From: Hymenobacter monticola
GTDB taxonomy: Bacteria > Bacteroidota > Bacteroidia > Cytophagales > Hymenobacteraceae
Length of the DNA stretch: 64,000 nucleotides
Assembly (NCBI RefSeq): GCF_022811645.1
Contig: NZ_CP094534.1
Location: 1,674,001 to 1,738,000 of the forward strand
Direction: 5' to 3'
Shown: piece after piece, positions 51,924 to 59,085 of the stretch
Layout: each line of letters opens with the position of its first letter
Numbering within the stretch: position 1 is the stretch's first letter
Position numbers and translations under genes: made by a program
Notes under the pieces: generated by a model
Database searches by the model: none
Told to the model about the DNA's origin: nothing
The model's input: only the letters and a program-made list of their open reading frames with translations

Positions 51924-52123
51924 CGGGTTATTAGTGGGGCAAGTCAACAGGTTGCTCATATATAAATGCATCACAATCAATGGCGTGGGTCTGCCTATCG
52001 CTGCTGTAAAAATAGAGCAAGTTTGGGCTGATAACGCAAGCCGGGCAAAGCATCGTGTTTCAGCAATGCCGCTTGCTGCGCTTCAAATACCAGCCCCGCA
52101 TCGGCCCTGCCCCGGCGCCGTTT

Positions 52124-52131
52124 TACCTTCG
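52124..52131 (+). promoter_or_regulatory. -7 box TACCTTCG of the UbiA-like gene
   Basis: Near-consensus TAnnTTTG, four bases before the GTG at 52136, implying a leaderless mRNA. Confidence 0.4.
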
Positions 52132-52135
52132 CTCC

Positions 52136-53020
52136 GTGGATTCTCCAGCTTCCTTCGCCGCCCCCGGGGCCGGCCGCGGCATTGCGCGGCGGGTGCTCGA
52201 TGCCGTGCTGTTCAGCAGCGTGTGGCTGGCCGGCGCGGCGGCGGCCCAAACGGCGGCTTCGTTCCACCGCTGGCCCACGGCGGCGGGCGGCGTAAACGGC
52301 CGGGTGGTGGCGCTGGTGTTTGCCGCTACGCTGCTCGTGTACAACCTCGACGCCGTGCTGCCCTTCAAGCACCGGCAGCCGGCAGCGGGCTCGGGGCGCA
52401 AGGCCTGGCAGCAGCGACACCGCCGGGCGCTGGCGGTGCTGGCTGGCGCAGCTGCCCTGGCCGCCGCATACCTTTTTCTGGCCGATGGCTGGTGGCACTA
52501 CTTGCCGGCGCTGCTGCCCCTCACGGTGCTGGCGCTGGTGTACTCGTGGCCCTTGGTACGCTGGCAGGGCCAGCGCAGGGCCGTGCGCGAGGTACCCTTG
52601 CTTAAAGGCTTTCTGATTGCGGGCGTGTGGTCGGCCATCACCGTGGGCTTGCCCGCGTTGGCCCTGCACCGCCCGCTGGCCGAGGCGCTGGGCCTGCTCA
52701 CGCAACGCTTCGCCCTGGTGCTGGCCCTCACTATTGTGTTCGACATCCGCGACCTGACCCGCGACCGGGCGGCCGGCACCCGCACCTTCCCGGTGGTGCT
52801 GGGCGTGGCCGGCGCCAAAGCCGCCGCGCTGGCCTTCCTGGCCGCCGCCATGACGCTGGGCTACGAGCGGGGCGTGCCACCGCTGGGGCTGGGCCTCACG
52901 GCACTGGCCGCGGCGGCCGTTATTCTGCTGGCCGAGGAGCGGCGGAGCGACTACTTCTTTGCCCTGTGGGCCGATGGCGTGCTGCTGGTGCCGGCGGTAT
53001 TGTATTTGGTAGGAAGTTAA
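52136..53020 (+). CDS. UbiA-like membrane protein
   Basis: A 294-residue polytopic protein with about eight membrane helices (VVALVFAATLLVYNLDAVLP, ALAVLAGAAALAAAYLFLAD and others). The segment FALVLALTIVFDIRDLTRDR followed by AAGTRTFPVVLG resembles the second Asp-rich motif of UbiA prenyltransferases, and VYNLDAV may correspond to the first. The usual NDxxDxxxD motif is not intact, so catalysis is uncertain. GTG 52136 is chosen by the -7 box four bases upstream; a longer GTG frame at 52055 would start before that box. Confidence 0.68.
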   Translation: MDSPASFAAPGAGRGIARRVLDAVLFSSVWLAGAAAAQTAASFHRWPTAAGGVNGRVVALVFAATLLVYNLDAVLPFKHRQPAAGSGRKAWQQRHRRALAVLAGAAALAAAYLFLADGWWHYLPALLPLTVLALVYSWPLVRWQGQRRAVREVPLLKGFLIAGVWSAITVGLPALALHRPLAEALGLLTQRFALVLALTIVFDIRDLTRDRAAGTRTFPVVLGVAGAKAAALAFLAAAMTLGYERGVPPLGLGLTALAAAAVILLAEERRSDYFFALWADGVLLVPAVLYLVGS

Positions 53021-53077
53021 AGCCGAGTAGCGGCCGCCCGCTAATTTCCGGGCCTATTCACTTCTTGTTCACTGTTT

Positions 53078-53710
53078 ATGCCCGTTGTCGACCCTTCCAC
53101 TGTGTTTCCGCTGGCTGGCTATGAACGGCTATGCTTCTTGAAAAACGTAGTTGACCACCCGCAGATAACCGTGGGCGAATACACGTACTACGACGATTTC
53201 GAGGACGTTGCCAATTTTCAGCGGCGCGTGCGCTACCTGTTCGATTTCACCGGCGACCATCTGCGCATCGGTAAATTCTGCATGCTGGCCTCGGGCGTCG
53301 AGTTCATCATGAATGGGGCCAACCACTTGGCCGATGCCATCAGCGCCTATCCCTTTGCTGTGTTTGGCGGCGACTGGGCGGGGGCAATGGCCGGCAAAGC
53401 TTACCCCAGCAAGGGCGATACTGTGGTAGGAAACGACGTGTGGATAGGTTACCGCGCCACCATCATGCCGGGCGTGACCATCGGCCACGGGGCCATCATC
53501 GGCGCCTGTGCGGTGGTCACACGCGACGTGCCGCCCTACGCCATTGTCGGCGGCAACCCGGCCCGCGTCATCCGCATGCGCTTCGATGCGGACACGGTGG
53601 CTCGCTTGCTAACCTTGGCGTGGTGGGACTGGCCCATGGAAAAGATTACCCGCTTCGCTCCGCTGCTGACAGGCGATGTGGCCGCATTTCTGGCGGCTGC
53701 GGAGTTGTAG
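53078..53710 (+). CDS. Vat/CatB-like xenobiotic acetyltransferase
   Basis: The 210-residue enzyme has the left-handed beta-helix of hexapeptide acyltransferases: [20 protein letters not shown] with the active-site His83 in [46 protein letters not shown] and [18 protein letters not shown], ending in the helical WWDWPMEKI. This matches the Vat (streptogramin A O-acetyltransferase)/CatB type closely, as a cytoplasmic trimer using acetyl-CoA. Chromosomal homologues often have other substrates, so resistance is unproven. It sits about 1.2 kb from the erythromycin-esterase-like gene. Confidence 0.9.
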   Translation: MPVVDPSTVFPLAGYERLCFLKNVVDHPQITVGEYTYYDDFEDVANFQRRVRYLFDFTGDHLRIGKFCMLASGVEFIMNGANHLADAISAYPFAVFGGDWAGAMAGKAYPSKGDTVVGNDVWIGYRATIMPGVTIGHGAIIGACAVVTRDVPPYAIVGGNPARVIRMRFDADTVARLLTLAWWDWPMEKITRFAPLLTGDVAAFLAAAEL

Positions 53711-53751
53711 CGCCGGTTTCAGCTTGTGCGGGCCGTGCAACAATGCACCAA

Positions 53752-55290
53752 CTAAATCTGCGCCTGCACCTCCGCCAGCGCCGGGCCAATGTGCCGCACA
53801 ATGTCTCCAGCCACCAAGCCAGCTTGCCCGGTATGCACGGCGGCCAGGTCGCCGGCCCGGCCATGGGCGTACACGCTTAGCCGCACGGCTTCGAAGGCCG
53901 GCAGTTGGGCGTGGGCGCGCAAAGCCAGGAGCACGCCCGTGAGCACGTCGCCGCTGCCGCCGGTGGCCATGCCGGCGTTGCCGGTGCTGTTGAAGTGCAG
54001 CTCGCCGGTGGGCGTGGCCAGGCATGTGTAGGCGCCCTTCAGCACCACCAAGCAGCGGTGTGCGGTGGCAAAGTCGCGCAGCAGCTCCAGGCGGTGGTAG
54101 TCGTCGCGGGCGGGCTCGGTGAGGCGCTCAAATTCCTTGGGGTGGGGCGTTAAAATGGTGTTTTCGGGCAGCAGCTTGAGCAGCGCACGGTGGCTGCCGA
54201 GCAGGTTCAGTGCGTCGGCGTCGATGACGAGGGGGAGCGGGGTGGGGCGCTTTTCGGTGGATTTGGCAGCGTTTTTCAGCAGCTTGCGCAGCACGGTGTA
54301 GGTGGCTTCCGCCTGCCCCAGGCCGGGGCCAATGCCCACGGCCTGGTAGGCGTCGAGCTTGGGCAGCTTGCTGAGGTAGGCCACCTGCGGGTCGGGCAGG
54401 CACATGGCTTCGGGCTGACTGATTTGGAAGATGTCGTAGCCGCAGCCCGGCACATGTGCCGTGAGCAAGCCCACGCCGCCGCGCAGGCAGGCCCCGGCCG
54501 CCAGCACGGCCGCGCCCATCTTGCCCCGGCTGCCAGCCAGCAGCAGCGCGTGCCCAAAGGTGCCTTTGTGGCTGAACTTGGGGCGCGGCGGGAGCGCGCC
54601 GGCCACCGCAGCGGCATCGGTATAGTGCCAGGGCGTGGCCGTTTCATTGATAAAACGCTTGCTCAGGCCGATGTCCTCGACGTGCCACGCGCCCACAAAG
54701 TCGGCATTCTGCGGCAGCAGAAAAGCCAGCTTGGGCAGGCCGAAGCTGACGGTGTGCTGCGCTCGTACCACCGCGCTATCAGCCGGCTGGGGAGCTTCGG
54801 CGAAGAGGCCACTGGGCAGGTCGATGGCCACCACGCGGGCTTGGGCCTTATTCAGGTGCCGCACAACGGCAGCGGCCAGCCCTTCCAGCGGCCGGCTAAG
54901 GCCGGTGCCAAACAGCGCGTCAACGACCAGCGTGCCGGACGCGATTTCCGGCAGCTTCTCCGCTTCCATTTCAGCCACGGGCACGGCGGCGGGCAGCTGC
55001 TGGCGGTTGTGCTGCCAGTCGGCCGACTGCTTTTCGGCGGGCAGCAGGGCCACGCGCACTGCATAGCCGGCCTGGTGCAGCAGCCGGGCTGCTGCGAGGC
55101 CGTCGCCGCCGTTGTTGCCGGGGCCGCACAGCAGCAGGATTTCGCCGGCTTCGTTGGAGTCGAACTGGTGGGAAAGCCATTCGACGAAAGCGCTGGCGGC
55201 GCGCTCCATCAGCTGGGCCGAAGTGATGCCCTGTTCCTGAATGGTGGCTTGGTCGAGGGCGCGGGTTTGGGCGGCAGTTAGGATTTTCAT
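53752..55290 (-). CDS. nnr: bifunctional NAD(P)H-hydrate epimerase/dehydratase
   Basis: The 512-residue cytoplasmic repair enzyme has two domains. The N-terminal epimerase (residues 1 to about 220) starts MKILTAAQTRALDQATIQEQ and has LLCGPGNNGGDGLAAARLL and VVDALFGTGLSRPL. The C-terminal ADP-dependent dehydratase (about 235-512) has LLLAGSRGKMGAAVLAAGAC, TPHPKEFERLT and the NSTGNAGMATGGSGDVLTGV signature. Together they convert damaged R/S-NAD(P)H hydrates back to NAD(P)H. It converges with the Vat-like gene without a visible terminator. Confidence 0.97.
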   Translation of the reverse strand: MKILTAAQTRALDQATIQEQGITSAQLMERAASAFVEWLSHQFDSNEAGEILLLCGPGNNGGDGLAAARLLHQAGYAVRVALLPAEKQSADWQHNRQQLPAAVPVAEMEAEKLPEIASGTLVVDALFGTGLSRPLEGLAAAVVRHLNKAQARVVAIDLPSGLFAEAPQPADSAVVRAQHTVSFGLPKLAFLLPQNADFVGAWHVEDIGLSKRFINETATPWHYTDAAAVAGALPPRPKFSHKGTFGHALLLAGSRGKMGAAVLAAGACLRGGVGLLTAHVPGCGYDIFQISQPEAMCLPDPQVAYLSKLPKLDAYQAVGIGPGLGQAEATYTVLRKLLKNAAKSTEKRPTPLPLVIDADALNLLGSHRALLKLLPENTILTPHPKEFERLTEPARDDYHRLELLRDFATAHRCLVVLKGAYTCLATPTGELHFNSTGNAGMATGGSGDVLTGVLLALRAHAQLPAFEAVRLSVYAHGRAGDLAAVHTGQAGLVAGDIVRHIGPALAEVQAQI

Positions 55291-55308
55291 GGGGAAGACG
55301 AGAGGTCA

Positions 55309-55391
55309 GTAGCGCGAACTTTATAGTTCGCGTAGCAGAACGGCAATGGTTGCAACGGCGCAGGGTACGCGAACTACAAAGTTCGCGCTAC
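55309..55391. repeat. REPIN-like element C
   Basis: Arms 55309-55334 and 55366-55391 match at 25 of 26 positions and each forms its own hairpin (CGCGAACT TTAT AGTTCGCG) behind a GTAG head. It lies between the divergent nnr and alpha/beta hydrolase genes. Confidence 0.85.
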
Positions 55392-55399
55392 TTTAAACC

Positions 55400-55407
55400 T
55401 ACTTTTG
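55400..55407 (+). promoter_or_regulatory. -7 box TACTTTTG of the RBBP9-like gene
   Basis: Exact TAnnTTTG, three bases before the ATG at 55411. The mRNA would start at or near the start codon. Confidence 0.55.
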
Positions 55408-55410
55408 AGC

Positions 55411-55950
55411 ATGCAAGAAACCACCCGCGTCTTCATCGTGCCCGGCCTCGGCAGCTCCGGCCCCGAGCATTGGCAAACCTACTTCGAGCGCGAGCTGCCC
55501 GAGTGTACGCGCATTGAGCAGCGCGAGTGGGACGTGCCCGACCGCGCCGAGTGGGTGGCCCGCCTCGAAGACACCCTCGACGGCGAAGACCTGAGCCAGG
55601 TGGTGCTGGTGGGCCACAGCCTGGGCTGCGTCACCATCGCACACTGGGCCGGGCTGCACGGCCACCGCATCAAGGGCGCGCTGCTGGTTGCGCCCAGCGA
55701 CGTGGACACGGCCCATTACGCCGCCTTTCCCACCACCGGCTTCGGGCCCATGCCGCTGGCCCGGCTGCCGTTCCCGAGCAAGGTCGTGTTCAGCCAGAAC
55801 GATGAGTGGGTGACGCCCGCCCGCGCCCACCAGTTTGCCGAAGCCTGGGGCGGCGAGCTGGTCGATATCGGTGAGGCCGGCCACATCAACGCGGCCAGCG
55901 GCTACGGGCCGTGGCCGGCGGGGCTGGCGTTGCTGCAGGAGTGGCTGTAA
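55411..55950 (+). CDS. RBBP9/YdeN-like serine hydrolase
   Basis: The 179-residue alpha/beta hydrolase begins TRVFIVPGLGSSGPEHWQTY, the N-terminal signature of the RBBP9/YdeN family. It has the nucleophile elbow LVGHSLGCVTIAHW, the Asp in FSQNDEWVTPA and the His in AGHINAASGYG, completing the triad. These are small cytoplasmic serine hydrolases without a defined bacterial substrate. ATG 55411 lies three bases after a -7 box; the TTG two codons upstream overlaps that box. Confidence 0.88.
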   Translation: MQETTRVFIVPGLGSSGPEHWQTYFERELPECTRIEQREWDVPDRAEWVARLEDTLDGEDLSQVVLVGHSLGCVTIAHWAGLHGHRIKGALLVAPSDVDTAHYAAFPTTGFGPMPLARLPFPSKVVFSQNDEWVTPARAHQFAEAWGGELVDIGEAGHINAASGYGPWPAGLALLQEWL

Positions 55951-56040
55951 GGAAAAGCGCGGCGATGCGTCTATCCGGGGCGGCCAAAAACCTCCGGGAG
56001 CTGGCCGCGTTTACCATATTCCTACCTCAAATTCGCTGAT

Positions 56041-56508
56041 ATGCAAACCTGGAACGACGTCATCCGCCTCGCCAACCACCCCATTCCTTCGCCGCGCCGC
56101 GTGGAGAAAACGCCCGCCGAGTGGCGCGCCCAGCTCACGCCCGAGCAGTTCCACGTCACCCGCGAGCACGGCACCGAGCGCGCCTTCACCGGCGAATACT
56201 GCGAGGCCCATGAAGCCGGCCTCTACGCCTGCGTGTGCTGCGGCACTCCGCTCTACGACTCGCGCACCAAGTTCGAGTCGGGCACCGGCTGGCCGAGCTT
56301 CACGCAGCCCGTCGATGAAAGTGCCATCCGCTACAAGAAAGACACCAGCTACGGCATGGTGCGCGTGGAAGTGCTCTGCAACGTGTGCGACGCCCACCAG
56401 GGCCACGTCTTCCCCGACGGCCCGGCGCCCAGTGGCCTGCGCCTGTGCATCAACTCGGCCAGCATCAAGCTGGTGACGGAGGGCCAAGGCGCGGCCGTAG
56501 CGCAATAG
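56041..56508 (+). CDS. msrB: peptide-methionine (R)-S-oxide reductase MsrB
   Basis: The 155-residue enzyme reduces methionine-R-sulfoxide in proteins. It has the zinc-binding pairs Cys64/Cys67 (YACVCCG) and Cys113/Cys116 (CNVCDAH), the core [14 protein letters not shown] and the catalytic Cys136 in RLCINSAS. No signal peptide is present, so it acts in the cytoplasm. It has its own terminator and no partner msrA in the window. Confidence 0.96.
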   Translation: MQTWNDVIRLANHPIPSPRRVEKTPAEWRAQLTPEQFHVTREHGTERAFTGEYCEAHEAGLYACVCCGTPLYDSRTKFESGTGWPSFTQPVDESAIRYKKDTSYGMVRVEVLCNVCDAHQGHVFPDGPAPSGLRLCINSASIKLVTEGQGAAVAQ

Positions 56509-56545
56509 CTGTTGGCTGAGTTATAATTCAGTATAGCGTAATTTT

Positions 56546-56587
56546 AAGCCGAGCTCACACTGCTTACGCAGTGGGCTCGGCTTTCTT
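56546..56587 (+). terminator. terminator after msrB
   Basis: AAGCCGAGC pairs with GCTCGGCTT, with an inner CACTGC/GCAGTG stem, followed by TCTT. Confidence 0.8.
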
Positions 56588-56609
56588 ATTCCCACCATTT
56601 TCTGTTTTA

Positions 56610-57863
56610 ATGAAGAAAGAATTACTCCCTGTTTTGTTGTTGACGAGCCTATTAGCCCAGCCTGCGGCTGCGCAATTGCGCCAGCACCGCGAGCCACAGG
56701 CTGCTACCCTGCCGGCCCCGGCCCAGCGCCTCGCGTCTAACACCAACTTTCGCCAGCTCACGGCCCTCAAGCAGCAGTACCGCGGCGGCACCTGGCTCGA
56801 TACCCTGCGCTACACCTATTCCCGCTTCACGGCCCTGAACAAGCCCCTGCGCGAGCTGCGCGAAAACGCGCCAACCCGCGGGGCGGCCCTGCGCGCCCTG
56901 CGCCAGGAAAGCTACCAGTACAACGCCGCCGGTAAGCTCACGTCGGACTCGACCTTTGCCTACACCAACGGCATGCTCAACACCACCGCTACCCAAGCCT
57001 ACAACTATACCTACGACGCCCAGGGCAACCTGCTGCAGGAACTACACAGCTTGCGACTGAACGGCACCTGGCGCCCCTACGGCCGCACCACCTACACTTA
57101 CAACGCGCAGGGCCAGAACATACGCATTCTTGATGAGTCGTACTTCGGCTCGTCGTTTCTGGCCGATGACCAGGAACTGTTCACCTACAACGCCCAGGGG
57201 CAGGTGACGGTAGACGAGTTCCAACTGGCCGATATTTCGGGTACCAACTTTAGCCCCTTTCAGCGCAACCTGTTCACTTACAACGCGGCTGGCCTGCGCC
57301 TGACCGACACGCAGCAGGGGTACACCAACGGCACGTACGTCAACGCCTACCGCGTCACGAATACCTATACGGCTACGCCCATTGGCGTGCCCGCCGCCAC
57401 GCAACTGGCCAGCTACGTTGTGGAGCGGGCCAGCGGGGCCACGGCCTGGGCGCCCTATTCGCAGGGCATCGAAACGTACGATGCCGATGGCAACCTGACC
57501 ACTGACCTGTACCAGGTGTACAGCAACGGCGCTTACGCGAACGACTACCGCTACGTGTACACCTACCAGCGCGTGCTGGCCACCACCCCGGCCAAATCGC
57601 TGCAGGCCGGCCTGGTCGTCTCACCCAACCCCAGCCCCGCTGCCCAGCCGATGCGGCTACACTACACGCTGCCCGCTACGGCAGCCATATCGGTGACCGT
57701 GTTCGATGGCCTGGGGCGGGTGTTGCTCAATCAAACGGCTGGTGTGCAGACTGCAGGCGAGCACACGCTGCAGTTGGCGCAATTGCCCCAGGCGCCGGGC
57801 ATCTACACCGTACGCCTCACAGCCGGAACGCAAAGCCAGAGCGTGAAGCTGGTGGTGAAATAG
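56610..57863 (+). CDS. T9SS cargo protein with YD-like repeats
   Basis: A 417-residue secreted protein: signal peptide (MKKELLPVLLLTSLLAQPAA), a Gln/Arg-rich start, then YD/RHS-like repeats of about 20-40 residues (YTYDAQGNLLQEL, YTYNAQGQNIRILDES, FTYNAQGQVTVDE, FTYNAAGLRLTDT). It ends in a T9SS type A sorting tail: LVVSPNPSPAAQPMRLHYTL, ISVTVFDGLGRVLLN, GIYTVRLTAGTQSQSVKLVV. The sorting tail directs export through the outer membrane. No enzymatic motif is seen. ATG 56610 opens the signal peptide. Confidence 0.88.
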   Translation: MKKELLPVLLLTSLLAQPAAAQLRQHREPQAATLPAPAQRLASNTNFRQLTALKQQYRGGTWLDTLRYTYSRFTALNKPLRELRENAPTRGAALRALRQESYQYNAAGKLTSDSTFAYTNGMLNTTATQAYNYTYDAQGNLLQELHSLRLNGTWRPYGRTTYTYNAQGQNIRILDESYFGSSFLADDQELFTYNAQGQVTVDEFQLADISGTNFSPFQRNLFTYNAAGLRLTDTQQGYTNGTYVNAYRVTNTYTATPIGVPAATQLASYVVERASGATAWAPYSQGIETYDADGNLTTDLYQVYSNGAYANDYRYVYTYQRVLATTPAKSLQAGLVVSPNPSPAAQPMRLHYTLPATAAISVTVFDGLGRVLLNQTAGVQTAGEHTLQLAQLPQAPGIYTVRLTAGTQSQSVKLVVK

Positions 57864-57882
57864 CAAACGACTGCCCGGTTGG

Positions 57883-57917
57883 AAAGCCGCTCCTGTATTT
57901 CAGGAGCGGCTTTTTTG
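57883..57917 (+). terminator. terminator after the YD-repeat gene
   Basis: AAAGCCGCTCCTG TATTT CAGGAGCGGCTTT followed by TTT. Confidence 0.9.
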
Positions 57918-58111
57918 TGCTTTAACTGTGAAAAAGCGGGGCTGTTCGACCCAGCGAGTGCTTGGCGGTGCCGATTTAGCGGCGGGAAACGTACACCTTT
58001 GCACCCCGCCGGCTGGCAGGGTCGCCGTTTCCGAAACGAACCTGCTGCCACCTGTTGTTGCAGGTATTCAGCCGGGGAGCTATCTGTTCGCTTCTTCCAA
58101 TCCCACCCACT

Positions 58112-59017
58112 ATGTCTTTGCTCTTCACCGATTTTGCTTCCTGGCAAGCCCACTGCGCCGAAACCGGCGAGCCACTTTACCAACCCGTTCTGACCTATGA
58201 AATTGAGCAGAAGGGCCGCACCGAAGACGAAATCTGGGCCGGCCTGCAGCGGGCATACGACGTGATGCGCGATGCCGTGCACGAGGGCCTCACCGGCAAC
58301 ATGACTTCCCGCTCGGGCATGATAAACAACGGGGCCAAGAAAATTGCCGCCTCGCCCGTCACCGTCCTTTCCCCCGAGTTCAAGCAGCTCGTTACCCGCG
58401 CCCTGGGCGCGAAGGAGGTGAACTCCTGCATGGGCCGCGTGGTGGCCGCGCCCACGGCCGGGGCTTCGGGCATCCTGCCCGGCGTGCTGGTCACGCTGCA
58501 GGATTTGCACAAGCTTGAAGACCGGCGCATTCTGGAAGGCTTGCTGGTGGCGGCCGGCATTGCCCTCATCATCGAGCAGAATGCTTCGCTGGCCGGCGCC
58601 GTGGGCGGCTGCCAGGCCGAAACCGGCTCGGCCGCGGCCATGGGCAGCGGGGCCATTGTGTACTGCCTGGGCGGGCCCGTCGAGCAGGTGTTTGCGGCCG
58701 TAGCCGTCACCATTCAGTGCATGCTCGGGCTGGTGTGCGACCCCGTGGCCGGCCTCGTGGAAGTGCCCTGCGTGGTGCGCAACGCCTCGGCCGCGGCCAT
58801 CGCCTTCAGCTCGGCCCAGATTGCCATCGCCGGCATCGACCCGGTCATTCCCGTTGACCAGTGCGTGGCGGCCCTCGGCGAAGTGGGCCAGGCCATGGAA
58901 ACCCGCTACAAAGAAACGGCCCTCGGCGGCCTGGCCGCCACCAAGCGCGGCAAGGAAATCGAGAAAATGGTGCTGGTGCAGGACGTCAACATCCTGCCCG
59001 ACAGCAACGAGCTTTAA
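58112..59017 (+). CDS. sdaAA: L-serine ammonia-lyase, Fe-S type, alpha subunit
   Basis: The 301-residue protein is the alpha (catalytic) part of iron-sulfur serine dehydratase: TGNMTSRSGMINNGAKKIA, NSCMGRVVAAPTAGASGILP, and Cys residues in GAVGGCQAETGSAAAMG and in LVCDPVAGLVEVPC that can hold the 4Fe-4S cluster. It converts L-serine to pyruvate and ammonia. The N-terminal beta domain of single-chain enzymes is absent, so a separate beta subunit gene is expected elsewhere. ATG 58112 begins MSLLFTDFASWQ. About 190 bases upstream hold a possible promoter but no clear -7 consensus. Confidence 0.93.
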   Translation: MSLLFTDFASWQAHCAETGEPLYQPVLTYEIEQKGRTEDEIWAGLQRAYDVMRDAVHEGLTGNMTSRSGMINNGAKKIAASPVTVLSPEFKQLVTRALGAKEVNSCMGRVVAAPTAGASGILPGVLVTLQDLHKLEDRRILEGLLVAAGIALIIEQNASLAGAVGGCQAETGSAAAMGSGAIVYCLGGPVEQVFAAVAVTIQCMLGLVCDPVAGLVEVPCVVRNASAAAIAFSSAQIAIAGIDPVIPVDQCVAALGEVGQAMETRYKETALGGLAATKRGKEIEKMVLVQDVNILPDSNEL

Positions 59018-59032
59018 TCAATACTTATTAAC

Positions 59033-59068
59033 AAAAAAGCCCCGCTGGCACTGCCAGCGGGGCTTTTT
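59033..59068. terminator. bidirectional terminator, sdaAA and T9SS giant gene
   Basis: AAAAAGCCCCGCTGGCA CTG and its complement form a 17-base stem with T and A tracts on both sides. Nearly the same sequence recurs at 63909-63942. Confidence 0.92.
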
Positions 59069-59085
59069 GATGCGCCTGCAAAAAG

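Noticed and set aside
53078..53710. Calling the acetyltransferase a clinical streptogramin resistance gene
   Set aside because: Vat-like chromosomal enzymes are common in environmental bacteria and the flanks show no transposon or integron.
57918..58111. Riboswitch upstream of sdaAA
   Set aside because: No conserved aptamer pattern was seen, only a few short inverted words.
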